Shown here piece after piece: positions 10,076 to 21,765 of a stretch of DNA of 64,000 nucleotides. Position numbers and translations under genes: made by a program. Origin of the DNA: Muscardinus avellanarius (lineage: Eukaryota; Chordata; Mammalia; Rodentia; Gliridae); NCBI GenBank assembly GCA_963383645.1, contig OY726557.1, forward strand, positions 124,474,223 through 124,538,222, given 5' to 3'. Below the pieces are notes generated by a model. That model saw only the letters and a list, made by a program, of their open reading frames with translations, did not search any database and had not been told where the DNA came from. Within the stretch, counting starts at the first letter, position 1. Each line of letters starts with the position of its first letter.

Positions 10076-10540
10076 TGTTGTTTGACTGTGGCCTGGAAGT
10101 GACTTATCTTTCTATTTTTGGAAAGAAGATTCTCCTGATTATTAAGTTTAGAGTCTCATTGATTTGCCCAATGTTTTCCCTTTTTATATCAAGGGCAAAT
10201 TCCTGGGGAATCACATTGAGACCTAACAGAAGAGCATCATTTTTGAGTATGTTTGTACTTTTTGCGTTTACAACATTGGACTTTAGACCCAGTATGTTGT
10301 TTTTCTACCTTCCTTAAGGCTACAGATTATTTATTATTAGGTTTCTGAGCCTTCTAACTTCATGGTTTTCCTGAAAGTGAAATCATGGGATATTGCCATT
10401 TTAAGTGTATGTTACTTGATCTTCTTAAAGCAACTCATTGTCAACTATTTTATATAAAAATATTTGAATTGTTTTTAAGCTATTAATGCAGGATTATAGA
10501 ACAGAGTTGCTTCAATCCAAACTGTATGAATAAAGACACT
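10076..10540. other. Unassigned AT-rich sequence
   Basis: No gene, SINE or clear L1 is recognised. The last part is AT-rich single-copy-looking sequence. Confidence 0.4.
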
Positions 10541-10740
10541 GTGATGCAAGAGGCAAACACTTGCAATCCCATCACTTGGGAGGAAGAGGCAGGAAGATTG
10601 CAAGTTCAAGACCAGCCTCAGCAATTTAGTGAGGCCCACAGCAACTTAATAAGACCCTATTTCAAAATACAAAATAAAATAGGTCTAGGGATATAGCTCA
10701 GAGGTATAATGCCCCTGGGTTCAATGCCCAATACCAAATA
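10541..10740 (+). mobile_element. Dimeric SINE, plus strand
   Basis: B1-like body ('caagttcaagaccagcctca'), then the linker 'atttcaaaatacaaaataaa' and ID half 'gatatagctcagaggtataa', ending 'caatgcccaatacca'. Its head is diverged. Confidence 0.85.
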
Positions 10741-10879
10741 AATGTATATATGTATAAACAGAGAGGAAATGTGTGTGGTGTGTGGTGTGTGGTGTGCGTG
10801 TGTGTATAAAGAGAGAGAGAATATTCATATTCACACGTACAAAACATGAAAACTCTCAGAAACTGTAAAGTAAGCTTGG

Positions 10880-10972
10880 GTGTTCCATTTTTAATACTGG
10901 GAATCAAAACCAGGACCTGGTATATATGAGGCAAGTACCCTACAACTGAGCTACATCCTCAGACCTTCAAAA
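10880..10972 (-). mobile_element. ID-like (tRNA-derived) SINE, minus strand
   Basis: It reads 'ttaatactgggaatcaaaac' and then 'ctacaactgagctacatcct', the reverse of an ID element with Pol III A-box and B-box-like regions. It is a retroposed copy, not a tRNA gene. Confidence 0.7.
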
Positions 10973-10979
10973 TTATTTT

Positions 10980-12180
10980 ACATATAATTTACTTACAGTG
11001 TTAGTTTTAAAAACTCTAACCCTGAATACACAATTTTAGTCATAATCAATTTGATTAGACTCAATTAGATTTTCCAGGTCAAAACAAGCAATTGAGCCTT
11101 ATAGCTATTTCTCTTGACAGGGAGATGAGCAGGGTTTTATAAAGCTACCACAGTCCAACTCCAAAAAGTAAATTAAAACCTCAACTATTTATAAATTATT
11201 ACTGTTGTTATTAATTATATTTTATTAATCATTTCTTATAACAGTAAGTTTATTATTGATAGTATCCAAGCAAGTCACTTCAAATGAAGAAAAATTCCAT
11301 AATCTCCTATATATCTAACATTGTAAATATAGATGGCAAAAGCACTCGAAGAAAACATATATGAGTGAGCCCCTATGTTAAATTTTTGTAGGTTTATTCA
11401 CAATACAGAGTTTAAGTAAGCTTTCAAATGTTTATAAGTATATAGATCATTATTACTAATATATATTTTTCATGATGAGCTTCAATGGATGAGTAAAACA
11501 TTAGCTATAATATTTCTACCAAATTATCATGCAGTGAATTATGTTACTGATTAAAAAGAAGAGTTATTAATAAGGACAGCGTACTTATTTCAATTAATAT
11601 TGAAATACTAAATGCCATTTTAGACCATAATAGATACAAGTTAAATATTAGGAACAACCACACCCCCCTACTGGAATCCTAGGATATACATGTATTATTT
11701 CTTTAATTATATTCTGTTAATGATGCCTTTGGCAAAGAGATACAGATAGATAAAGATGGAGAGAGAGAAAAAGAAAGAGAGAGAAAGTGAGAGAGAGAGA
11801 AAGAGGAGAAAGAAATAAAAGTGCAGATACAAGTTTTCTTAAAAATAAAGGAATGATACAGATTGCTCAGAAGTAGGTAGCATGTGCTACACATTTTACA
11901 ATTCACAAGAACATAAAAGTAAAGGAGAGAAGAAAACGGAAAAAATAGAAGAGATCTGTTACTGGTTCAAGCTTAAATATCTTCTACTGAAAATTCCACA
12001 AAAATTGTGTGCTATAACAATAATAATAATATTTATATAATGAAAACACTTCTGTCATGTTTGCTACTCCTGTCTTTAGTTCAGAAAGCTATAATTTTAA
12101 CTTGTAACATACATATGTCTCCATAGTTTTCAAGATCAGGAATATTCTATGAGACAGAAAGGGTATAAAACATTATTTTA
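10980..12180. other. 3' flank of OR8B block A1, AT-rich
   Basis: From about 11220 the sequence aligns loosely with 49380 onward, downstream of the second OR8B copy; for example 'cctctatgttaaatgtgtct' at 49576 resembles 'cccctatgttaaatttttgt' here. A GA-rich stretch lies at about 11757-11815. No gene is seen. Confidence 0.55.
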
Positions 12181-12186
12181 AAAAAT

Positions 12187-12395
12187 CAGGGTAAGCCAGG
12201 TGTGGTGAAGCACGCTTGTAATCCCTGTGCTTGGGAGGCGGAGACAGGAGGATCGCGCAGGTTCAAAGCCAGCTGTGCTGGCTTAAGAGACCCTGTTTCC
12301 AAATTAAAATATAAAAATAGGTCTGGGAGTGTAGCCCTAAGGTAGAAGGGCTTCCAGAAACCCCAAAACAAAACAAAACAAAACAAAACAAAAAA
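12187..12395 (+). mobile_element. Dimeric SINE, plus strand
   Basis: Starts 'gtaagccaggtgtggtgaag', passes 'gcttaagagaccctgtttcc', and ends in an ID-like half ('gtctgggagtgtagccctaa') with a (CAAAA)n tail. This 'aagagaccctgtttcc' subfamily is common in the window. Confidence 0.9.
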
Positions 12396-12578
12396 ACCAA
12401 ACTTGTTAGAAGTTCTAGAGATGTAGAAAAAAACAAAATGAAGATATCTAAAAGAGAAATGGTAAGACAAATCTACTACACCACACATATCATTATCTGT
12501 GAAGTAACAAGGTATGAAAAAAATATCATTATGGAAAACACCAGTAAAAGTTTAAGTCCTTCAATTTCTTGATTCTAA

Positions 12579-13523
12579 CTAAAAAGTGTTTCTACTCTGA
12601 ATTTTAGTCATCATTTTCCTTAAGGCAACTTTGACATCCTTGTTCCTCAAACTGTAGATCAGAGGATTGAGCATGGGTCCCACATTAGTGTAAAAAACAG
12701 AAGAAATTTTCCCCTGATCCATAGATCCAGGAGAAGAATATTTAAGATACATGAATGCAGCTGAACCAAAAAACAGAGAAATAGCAATGATGTGAGAGCT
12801 ACAGGTACTGAAGGCTTTTGATCGTCCTTGAGTGGATTTGATGCGAAGAATGCTACTCAGGATAAAAACATAGGAAGTTAGAATGGTAAAACTGGGGACT
12901 GTGATATTAATGCCCACCACAATGAGAACCACTAGCTCATTGACATAGGTGCTGGTGCAAGAGAGTTGGAGGAGGGGGAGAATGTCACACAGATAATGGT
13001 TGATGACGTTGGCTTTGCAAAAGGTGAGTCTGAGCATGCAGCCTGTGTGGGAAGCGGCTCCAGCGAGTCCCATCACATAGGCAGCAAAAGACAGCAGACA
13101 ACACACCTGCTGGGACATGGTGATCTTGTACAGTAATGGTTTACAGATGGCCACATAGCGATCATAGGCCATTGAGGTCAACATGTAGCACTCAGAGATG
13201 ACAAGAAAGAGAAAGAAAAACAACTGGGTCATGCACCCCACATAGGAGATGACGTTCTTCCTTGAGACAAAGTTCATCAGCATTTTGGGACTGAACACAG
13301 AAGAGTAACAGAGATCAATGAAAGAGAGGTTGAAGAGGAAGTAGTACATGGGAGTGTGGAGGTGAGAGTTGAGACCAATGAGAATGACCAAGCCAAAGTT
13401 GCCCACGATGGTGACAGTGTAGATCACTAGGAATATGTAAAAGAGAGGAATCTGGAGCTCTGGACGCTCTGTTAATCCAGCAAGAACAAACTCTGTCACC
13501 AAGGAGGCATTTGCAGTCAGCAT
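12579..13523 (-). CDS. OR8B: Olfactory receptor, family 8 (OR8B2/OR8B3-like), copy A1
   Basis: An intact single-exon olfactory receptor of 314 residues: a seven-helix rhodopsin-like GPCR expected in olfactory cilia, signalling through Golf. Visible landmarks are an N-terminal glycosylation site N5-A-S, G41-N42 in helix 1, 'LHTPMY' after helix 1, C97 at the top of helix 3, [10 protein letters not shown] at 118-127, extracellular-loop cysteines C169, C179 and C189, KAFSTCSSH at 236-244 in helix 6, and PMLNPLIY at 283-290 in helix 7. Length is normal. The start chosen is the ATG giving MLTANAS, which lines up with the OR8B N-terminus and follows a splice acceptor by 17 bases. The residue before PMLNPLIY is G where the sister copy has V. 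The coding core is about 99% identical to the copy at 50990-51931, but the last ~35 codons differ. Family assignment is by resemblance to human OR8B2/OR8B3; orthology is not established and the ligand is unknown. Confidence 0.95.
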   Translation of the reverse strand: MLTANASLVTEFVLAGLTERPELQIPLFYIFLVIYTVTIVGNFGLVILIGLNSHLHTPMYYFLFNLSFIDLCYSSVFSPKMLMNFVSRKNVISYVGCMTQLFFFLFLVISECYMLTSMAYDRYVAICKPLLYKITMSQQVCCLLSFAAYVMGLAGAASHTGCMLRLTFCKANVINHYLCDILPLLQLSCTSTYVNELVVLIVVGINITVPSFTILTSYVFILSSILRIKSTQGRSKAFSTCSSHIIAISLFFGSAAFMYLKYSSPGSMDQGKISSVFYTNVGPMLNPLIYSLRNKDVKVALRKMMTKIQSRNTF

Positions 13524-13539
13524 TGTCTTTGTTGAGAAT

Positions 13540-13562
13540 CTGGGAGGTCAGAAGAAAACTTC
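13540..13562 (-). promoter_or_regulatory. 3' splice acceptor of the OR A1 coding exon
   Basis: The minus strand reads 'ttttcttctgacctcccag' and then 'attctc', a pyrimidine tract ending in AG (AG at 13541-13540), 17 bases before the ATG. OR genes usually have spliced 5' noncoding exons joining just upstream of the coding exon. The other ORs here have equivalent sites. Confidence 0.7.
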
Positions 13563-13564
13563 AT

Positions 13565-14100
13565 TAATAAGGGATTCAACTCTCTGCTTCCAAATTCATT
13601 GGTGAGGACAACACTGGCAGAATTTAAGCAAATTACCCTTTACTTCCTGGCATCTGAATGAACCATCACACCCTCTCTTTCAGCATTCAGTCACTCTCTT
13701 TTCTGTTTGCATATGTTAAATGTGACTAAAAATCAAAGACAAAGAGGTAGGGTGGCTGATATTCACACCCACTGGTCCATGAGCTAAGGCAGAGGGGATT
13801 TGTCTGATAAAAGTCCCTCTTCTTCATCTGGTCCTTCAATCCCTTGTCACTTCTTGTGTTTCTATTCTATTAAACTCCTCAGTTTGCCTGTGTGGCCAGA
13901 AAGAGAGAATTTCTTTGGGCCAGAGATCATATAAATGTTCTTCTACCTAGAGGAGTAACCATCTTAGTTTATAAGGTTTCACAATGCATTACTGTAAGAT
14001 TGCATGAAGCCAAGTTTAATTCTTAGGTCATGTAAACTTTCTACATGTATGGAGGACATAAGTAATTTTTCAATAATAAGACAAAGCTCTCCGTCCCCTG
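13565..14100. other. Putative intron upstream of OR A1
   Basis: No gene or recognisable repeat. It aligns in patches with 51960-52745 upstream of the second OR8B copy ('cttcatctggtccttcaatc' here, 'cttcatctggtccttcactt' there), so it belongs to the duplicated block. Confidence 0.55.
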
Positions 14101-14780
14101 AAGCTGCTATGTGCTTAATAAACACCTGAGCTGCTGTGCTGTCTTGATACTAAGCTGGGACAAAAGCCAGTGAGAATGAGGTGAGACAGCTGCAGGCAGT
14201 GAAGGCAGAGCCCTGACATGCTGAGTTTCTTGTTGTTTCATATGACAGTTATCTTCACTCTCCATCCACACAGAGAAAGAGAGAGACAAATTGAGACTGA
14301 TGAGCTCACCCTCTTTCCTTCCAAGCAGAGGGCTCAGTGCTTGGCCTACCTCTGTGAACACCTGGAGGAAGATCTGAGTTCAGGTATCAGAGCTGCCCAG
14401 ATGCATCTGCAGACTGGCAAGTGTCAGAGCATTTTGTAGACCAAACTTCTACTTCTAAATTTTCCAAGAGGGTGTAAAGGAAAGCCACAGACTTATGCTA
14501 GAGCCACCATGTAACAGAGCACATGACAATTTGCTTAAGGCTTATCATTGGGAACTCATTAGGTATCCAGGAGTAGGTGTCTCCTGGGATCTCCCCATGG
14601 TGATAAACTAAAAAAGGAGAAAACAATGGTGACTGTTTTACACCCTGATTCATGATAGCAGACATGAACTTCCCATCAGGGATTATAAAGTCCCAAGGCA
14701 CACAGAAGCTTCTGATGTCATTTGTGAAGATGTAAATATAATTACAGTCATTACATCTTTCACTAATCATAAGGAATCAT
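14100..14780 (-). promoter_or_regulatory. Conserved upstream segment of OR8B block A1, candidate 5' exon/promoter
   Basis: This segment aligns with 52745-53400 upstream of copy A2. Shared anchors include 'aataaacacctgagctgctg', 'gagacagctgcaggcagtg' and 'ctcaccctctttcctt'. It lies 0.6-1.3 kb upstream of the start, where OR noncoding exons and promoters commonly sit. Which part is exon or promoter cannot be read directly. Confidence 0.4.
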
Positions 14781-14962
14781 TCATTTTACTCAATATTTAT
14801 GTATAATTTAGTAATATTTATGAGTTATGCCCATTTTAATGTTTTTAAAACTTAAATTCATATTGATGTATATTTTATGGGTTTTAAAATAATTCTTTGA
14901 TTTTTAGATATTTTAGTAAAATAGATTATGTAAACAAAATAATAATCATCTTTTATTTCATT

Positions 14963-14966
<4 letters not shown>

Positions 14967-15011
<45 letters not shown>

Positions 15012-15018
15012 GTGTGTG
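14967..15018. repeat. (TG)n microsatellite
   Basis: About 25 TG units with one TGCG interruption, directly next to the 3' end of a minus-strand SINE. Confidence 0.95.
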
Positions 15019-15220
15019 GCCCTGAGAATCAAACTCAGGGGCTCTCTACTTGTGAGTTATACCTTCTGCCCTATTTTATGTTTTATTTTGAAACAGGGTC
15101 TCACTAAGTAACAGAGTGCCTCCCTAAGTTGCTGAGTCTGAGGGTGAACCTTTGATCCTCTTGTTTTAGCCTTCCAAGTGCTGGGATAACAGGTGTGTGC
15201 CACCATGCCTGGCTTTACCT
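15019..15220 (-). mobile_element. Dimeric SINE, minus strand
   Basis: Reversed ID half ('cctgagaatcaaactcaggg'), 'ttgaaacagggtctcactaa', and reversed head ending 'gccaccatgcctggcttta'. Confidence 0.88.
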
Positions 15221-15344
15221 CATGATTTTAATTATCTTCAGTCATTCCTACTCATTGCATCTTGACATCTGATAGATTATAGTCAATTCTGTTTGAAAAA
15301 TACATGTTTATGGGCTATCATTTCAAGAAAACATGACATTAGAA

Positions 15345-15540
15345 TTTTCTTGTTGCTGCGCATGGTGGCACACTCTTGTAATCCCCATGCTTGGGAGGTG
15401 GAGACAGGAGGATTGCGCAGGTTCAAAGCCAGCCTTGCTGCTTAAGAGACCCTGTTTCAAATTAAAAATATAAAATAGGTCTAGGAGTGTAGCCTGGAGG
15501 TAGAAAGGTTTCTAGGAACCCCAGTACCACCAAAAAAAAA
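15345..15540 (+). mobile_element. Dimeric SINE, plus strand
   Basis: Head 'ttgctgcgcatggtggcaca', then 'ttaagagaccctgtttcaaa' and ID half 'tctaggagtgtagcctggag', ending in an A-rich tail after 'cagtaccaccaaaa'. Confidence 0.9.
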
Positions 15541-18393
15541 TTTTTTTTCCTTGTATGTATAAACATTAAACATGTGCTTAAGGGTATCACAGAGAATCTA
15601 TTTTTCTCACTTCTTATTTTACTTTTTAAATTTTTTTTGCTGCGTTGTAGTCATACATCTTAATGGGGTAAAAGATGGTGGAGACATACATGTACACATC
15701 ACCCAATTAGCCCTTACCCAATTTTCACCCTATTCTCTCCCCCTCCCTCCTTCTCATGTTTGGCTTAGTGATTGACATTGATATGTTTGTTAAAAATAGA
15801 CAATCTTCTTTAAAAAGAGACAATTTTCCTCTTTCACCTACAATCCCCTCAGTTAGGTCACTTTATTTGCAAATGTATAGTATCTCCTTCTTCATCTAGA
15901 GTTCATCCTATGATCCATTTTTCTCCCTAGCTTCTGCATATTAGAGAGAACATCCTATTTTTTATTTTTTGTGACTGACTAATCTCACTTAGCATAATGT
16001 CCTCCAGTTCCACCCATTTTCCTCTAAATAACTGTGTTTTCTTTATGGCTGAATAAAATTATATTATGTACATATCCCATAGTTTTGTAATCCATTCATC
16101 TGTTGATAGATATCTTGGCTGGTTCTATAGTTTGGCTATGGTGAATTGTGCAGCTATGAACATAGATATGCATGCATTACTCTGATAGTTTGGTTTCCAT
16201 TCTTTTGGGTAGATACACAGAAGTGGTATTGCTGGATCATATGGTAAATTCATTCCCATTCTTCTGAGGATCCTCCATGCTGTTTTCCAAAGTGTTTGCA
16301 CTAATTTTCAGTCTCACCAACAATGTTTTAGAGTTCCCACTTCTCCACATCCTCTCCAGCATTTGAGTTGTTTGTGTTTTGAATGATTTCCATTATAAAT
16401 GGAGTTAGGTGAAATCTCAGGGTAGTTTTGATTTGCAACTTTCTGATTGCTAATAACGTTGAGCATTTTTTCATGCATTTATTGGCCATTTGAATTTCTT
16501 CTTTCATGAAGTGTATTTTTAGTTTACTTGCCCATATTTTGATTGGGTTATTTGTTTTCTTACTGCTGATTTTCTTGAGTTCTCTCTATAGTCTAAGTAT
16601 TGGTCCTCTATTGAAGGAGTAGATGGCAAAAATCTCCCATTCTGTTGGCTCTCAATTGAGGTTATTGATAGTTTCCTTTGCTATACAGAAGTTCTTCAGT
16701 TTAATGCAATTCCATGTATTGATTCGCCTTTTAGTTTCTTGTGCGTTTGGAGTCATGTTGATAAAGTTTTACCTGTGCCTATGTGTTGCAGTGTTGGACC
16801 TATGCCCTCTTTAAGGAGCCTCAAGGTCCTTGATCTAATTTCCAAGTCTTTGATCCATCTTGAATTGACTGCTGTGCAGGGTGAGAAAGTGGAATTTATT
16901 TCCAATTTTTTGCATATGGTTAACCAGTTTTGCCAACGCCATTTGTTGAACAGGCTATCTTTTTTCCAGTGTATGTTTTTGGCCACTTTTGTCAAAAATC
17001 AATTGGCTATAAGTTTGTGAATTAGTTTCTGAGTCTTCTATTCTACTCCATTGGTCTATGTATCTGTTTTTGTGCCAGTACCATGCTGTTTTTGTTACAA
17101 TGGCTTTGTAGTATAATTTAAAGTCAAGTATTGTGATTCATGGTTTTTGTTGCTGAGAACTATTTTGGCTATTCTGGTATGTTTTTGTTGTTTTTGTTCC
17201 AAATGATTTGAAGGACTGATTTTACTATGTCTGTAAGGGTTGATCTTGATAATTTAATAGGTATTGTGTTGAATCTGTAGATCACTTTTGGAAATGGCCA
17301 TTTTGATGATATTTATTCTGCCTATCCATGAACATGGAAGATGTTTCCATCTTCTAAGGTCTTCTTTGTTTTCTTTTTTCAATGATTTATAATTTTCTTT
17401 GTAGAGGTCTTTTACCTCCTTGGTTAAGTTTATAGGCTAGCGTTTTTCTTCTTTGAGCTGTCTTTATTTGGTTTTGGCATTAATGTGATGTTAGCTTCAT
17501 AGAATATATTTGGGAGAGTCCCGTTCTTTTTCTATTTCACAAAATAGATTGAGGAGTATTGGAATTAGCTCTTCTATAAAGATTTTATAAAATTCACTTG
17601 AAAAGCCATCTGGTCCTGGGCTTTTCTTTGATGGTAGGGTCTTTATTGCTGTTTCAACCTCTTTTTTTTGCTATTGGTTGGTTTAAATTTGCTATATCTT
17701 CTTGACTCAGTTTAGGGAGGTTGTATTTATCTAGAAAATTGTCGATTTTTTCCAAATTTTCCCTTTTGTTGGAGTATAATTTTTCAAAATAGTTTCAAAA
17801 TAGTAATCCTCTGGATTTCTGCACTGTCAGTGTAATATCTCCTTTTTCATCTCTTACTTTTGTAATTTGGGTTGACTCTTTTTTGGTTAAGTTGGCTAGT
17901 GGTTTATCTATCTTGTTAATATTTTTGAGAAACCAACTTTTGATTTTCTCTTCTTTCATTCTTCATTGATTTCTTCTCTGATTTTAATAATTTCTGTCTT
18001 CTACTGGCTTTGGGGTTAGATTGTTCCTGTTTCTCAAGAGCTTTGAGGTGTGTCATTAGGCTATTTATTTGATGATTTTCTGTTCTTATGTGGGCACTCA
18101 GTACTATAGATTTTCCTCTTAATACTGCCATCAAGTTGTCCCAGAGGTTTTGATATATTGTATCTCTAATTTTGTTTGTTTATAAAAAATGTCTTGATTT
18201 CACCCATTACTTCTTCTATGACCCATTCTTCACTTAGCAGTGTGGTTTTCAGTCTCCACATGTTTATGTAATTTCTCTGGGTCTTCTTATAGTTGATTTC
18301 TAATTTCTTTCCATTACAGTCTGAAAAGACATAGGGAAATATGTCACATTTTTTAAATTTGCTAGTGCTCACTTTGTAGCCCAGAATATGATA

Positions 18394-18398
<5 letters not shown>

Positions 18399-18444
<46 letters not shown>

Positions 18445-18625
18445 TGTACTGGGGTTTTTGGAAACCATTCTACATCTGGGCTACACTCCCAGACACCTAC
18501 TTTTTATATTTTTATTTGGAAACAGGGTCTCCTAAGCCAGCAAGGCTTGCTTCAAACCTGCACAATCCTCCTGTCTCGGCCTCCCAACCACGGGGATTAC
18601 AAGTGTGTGCCACCATGCTCAGCGA
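18399..18625 (-). mobile_element. (TG)n plus dimeric SINE inserted in the L1, minus strand
   Basis: A ~21-unit TG run is followed by the reversed SINE ('gtactggggtttttggaaac' to 'gtgccaccatgctcagc'). Approximate direct repeats 'gaatatgat' before and 'gaatgtgat' after suggest insertion into the L1. Confidence 0.88.
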
Positions 18626-19788
18626 ATGTGATCTATTTTGGAGAAGTTTCTGTGAGCAGCTGAGAAAAATGTGAACTCTGCTGTAGTTGGGTGGAATATT
18701 CTATATGTGTCTAATAGGACCATTTGGCTTTAAGTCTTTAGGCCTTTAGGTCTGAAGAATCCTTACTGACCTTTTGTCTAGAAGATTGGTCTGATGATGT
18801 GAGAGGGGTGTTGAAATCTTCCCGTATTATGTATTGGGATTTGTGTGTGACTTAATGTCACAAAGCCTGTTTTATGAAAGTAGCTGCTTCTATGTTTGGG
18901 GCATAAATGTTGACTACTGTTATTTACTTTTGTTGGATTGTTCCTTTTACCATTAAAAAATGACCTGCTTTGTCTCTTCTAATAAGCTTGTGCTTTAAAT
19001 CTATCTTGTCTGATATCATAGTTGCTACTCCTGCTTGTCTTCCAGTTCCATTGGCATGGATTACCTTGCCCCAGCCCTTTATCTTAAGTTTGTTACTATC
19101 TTTACTTGTAAGATGTGTTTCTTGAAGGCAGCAGATATATGGTTCCTGATTTTTAATCCATTTTTCCATCTTATGTTTTTTTGGGGACCATTTTTATTCA
19201 CTGTGATTATTGAGAGATGATTTTTATTCCTAACATATTGAGATTTAAGTTCTGTTTGAGGTAGTGTTTGCTTTTCTCTGCTTGTTTGCTGGATGGAAAT
19301 TCTTATTCCTTTGGTTCTGGCATGTATTACTTATTTCTTCTTTGTGGTTAATCTCTGAGTATTTTCTCTAGTGCTGGTTTGGAAGACATAGATTCCTTCA
19401 GCTTTTGTTTGTTGTATATTTTTATTTCCCTGTCTAATTTGAGAGATAATTTTGCTGGGTAGAAATATTGGGGCTACAAGTTGTTTTATTTCAGAGTTTG
19501 GAATATGCTACTCCAGGCCCTCCTGACTTTTGTTACTTGCATTGGGAAGTTTGGAGTAATTCTAATTGGTTTGCCTCTAACTGCCACTGGTCTTTTGCTT
19601 TTGTTGCCTTTAATATTCTCTCCTTGGCTTCTACATTGGTCATTTTGACTATTATGTCGCATGGTGAACCTTTTCTCTGATTTTGTCTAAAGAGGTTCTA
19701 TAAGTTTTCTGGACCTTTGTATCGACCTCTTGCTCTATGTTTCAAAAATTTTCTGATATTAAATTTTTGAAAAGATTGTTGATCCCTA

Positions 19789-19918
19789 TGCCGGGCATGG
19801 TGGCGCACGCTTGTAATCCCCACGCTTGGGAGGCTGAAACAGAAGGATTGCGCTGGTTCAGAGCCAGCCACACTGGCTTAAGAGACCCTGTTTCCACATA
19901 AAAAAGTTAAAAAATAGG
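19789..19918 (+). mobile_element. SINE inserted in the L1, plus strand
   Basis: Head 'gccgggcatggtggcgcacg' through 'taagagaccctgtttccaca'. The right half is truncated after 'aaaaaataggtg'. Confidence 0.88.
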
Positions 19919-20290
19919 TGTAAAATTGTTTTTTCTAGGTTACATACTATGCATTTGTTTTTGGAGTTATCATCTTATAGAAGTGAGATACTATTCTCCA
20001 TGTGGTCTAGTTGATTGTTTATAGTTTGAATTGATGCCTTTACTTTAATGACTGCATCCTTTATTTCTTTCATACTCTATCTAAATTCTTTTCAGAAGAC
20101 CTGTATTATTTCTGTAGTTACATTCCTAATTTGACCTGGATATCTCTGCAATTCTGTGTTGTCAGGTTCTGTTATTGTGGGGTTGTAGGAGCTCATTTAT
20201 TCCCTTTTATTCTTCCTTCTTGTGATTTCAAAAGTTTGTATCTGTTGCTTTTGAATGATTTCTCTCAATCTCTAAGTGTCAACTGGTATA

Positions 20291-20546
20291 TCCAAGGGCA
20301 ATTTTGTTTTTATTTTTGTTTTTGTTTTCGTTTTCATTTCTGAGAATGGAACCCAGGGGCATTCTACCTCTGAGTTACACCCTCAGCCCTATTTTTATTC
20401 TTTAGTTTTGAAACAGGATCTCACTGAGTTGCAAAGGGCCTTACTAAGTAGCTGAGGCTGGCCGTGAACTGCAATCCTCTAGTCTTGGCCTCCCAAATGC
20501 TGGGATTACAAATGTGTGCCACCATGCCTGGCTCCAAGGGCAATTT
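20291..20546 (-). mobile_element. Dimeric SINE with 14-bp target-site duplication, minus strand
   Basis: The direct repeat 'tccaagggcaattt' occurs at 20291-20304 and 20533-20546. Between them is a reversed SINE beginning with a T-rich tail and ending 'caccatgcctggc'. It sits inside the L1 5' region and is therefore younger than the L1. Confidence 0.92.
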
Positions 20547-21375
20547 GATTGCATTCAACAGTGAAGGCTGAGTGAAAAGGGAAGTGAAGGCATAATGGAA
20601 GTATAGGGTAAAGCCTCAGATAGGATTGACTAGAATGAGAGTATGAGTTTAGTAAGGTAGTGTATAGTAGAGATTAGAGATAGTGAATATGTAGTAGCAT
20701 TCTAGTAACCAATGTAGAGTTTCTGGTATAGTGATATGAAGTGTATTTAATACAAGACAGGGAATAGAAAAGAGGAGAGGATAAAAGAAAAAAAAGATAG
20801 AACAGAGCAGGTATTTACAAGGGAATAAGCTTGGGATAGAATAAACAAATAGGCACATATACTTACACACAAATAAAACAGCAACAACAAAATAACACCA
20901 ACAACAAATTAATGGAACTCTACAAATATATGAATATTCAGCAAACTGCATCTCTGCAATCTCTGTGCAGACACTGAGTGCTACCAGCACCTTTCCTCCT
21001 ACAAACCTGGTTCTCTGATTCTTTCTCAGTCTATGCAGATGGCTGGTATCAATGGGGCTGGATCTAGTGTTGAGTGCATGTCACCCTTCACACTTTTCAC
21101 AGATGTGGAGTCCCAGTCTTTCTCTGCCTTCATAGGTGGTGGATGCTTCTAAGACCAAACTCAATGTAAGAGTCTCTTTTCTCTACATCTAGGCCTGGGC
21201 TGGTTTGACTTCTCCCTGTTCACCATGATTGGGTGGTCTGTGGTGATCCCATAGATCCTACTAGTTAAATTTAGTATTAATTGTAGGTCGCTTCCTACAC
21301 TTTCCACTGACAGGGACTGAGTCTATCTGAGCCTCTGCTATGTCAAACAGCCAACTCCAACCCCATCTTCTCTGT

Positions 21376-21765
21376 GTTGAACCACAAAGTGTCAGACCCA
21401 GGGAGTTTATTGCAGCTATGCAAGTCCCTGGGGATGTCACACTGGGCATTTTCCTGTGGAGACAGTGGCTTCAAAAAGGTTTTGTTGAGCACTAGTCTGG
21501 ATATCTGAAGGGATTTGTGAACTCAGGTGCCTTTGCTGTAAATTTTAGACTTCATTCTAACTTTTGCTGAGTTAAACCACAAAGTCTTAGACCAAGGGAG
21601 TTTATCATGACTGAGCGAGTCCCTGGGGAAGCCACACCGGGCATTGTCCTGCAGGGAGCAGGGATTTACTTACCATCTTGATGAGTGCTGGTCTGAATCT
21701 CTGGAGGCTGTGGTAAGCTCAGCCACCACTGCTGGATATTGTAGCCAGTGTTTGTGCAGGAGGAA
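21376..21765 (-). repeat. Tandem ~195-bp monomers in the L1 5' UTR
   Basis: The segment starting 'gttgaaccacaaagtgtcag' at 21376 recurs as 'gttaaaccacaaagtcttag' at 21571. Shared anchors follow: 'gggagtttat', 'gagtccctggg' (first copy 'caagtccctggg'), 'gggcatt' and 'tctgga'. Tandem promoter monomers of about 200 bp are known from mouse and rat L1 families. Confidence 0.7.

Noticed and set aside
18166..18674. Thr-His and Cys-Val repeat proteins
   Set aside because: They are produced by the (TG)n run and the adjacent SINE inside an L1.
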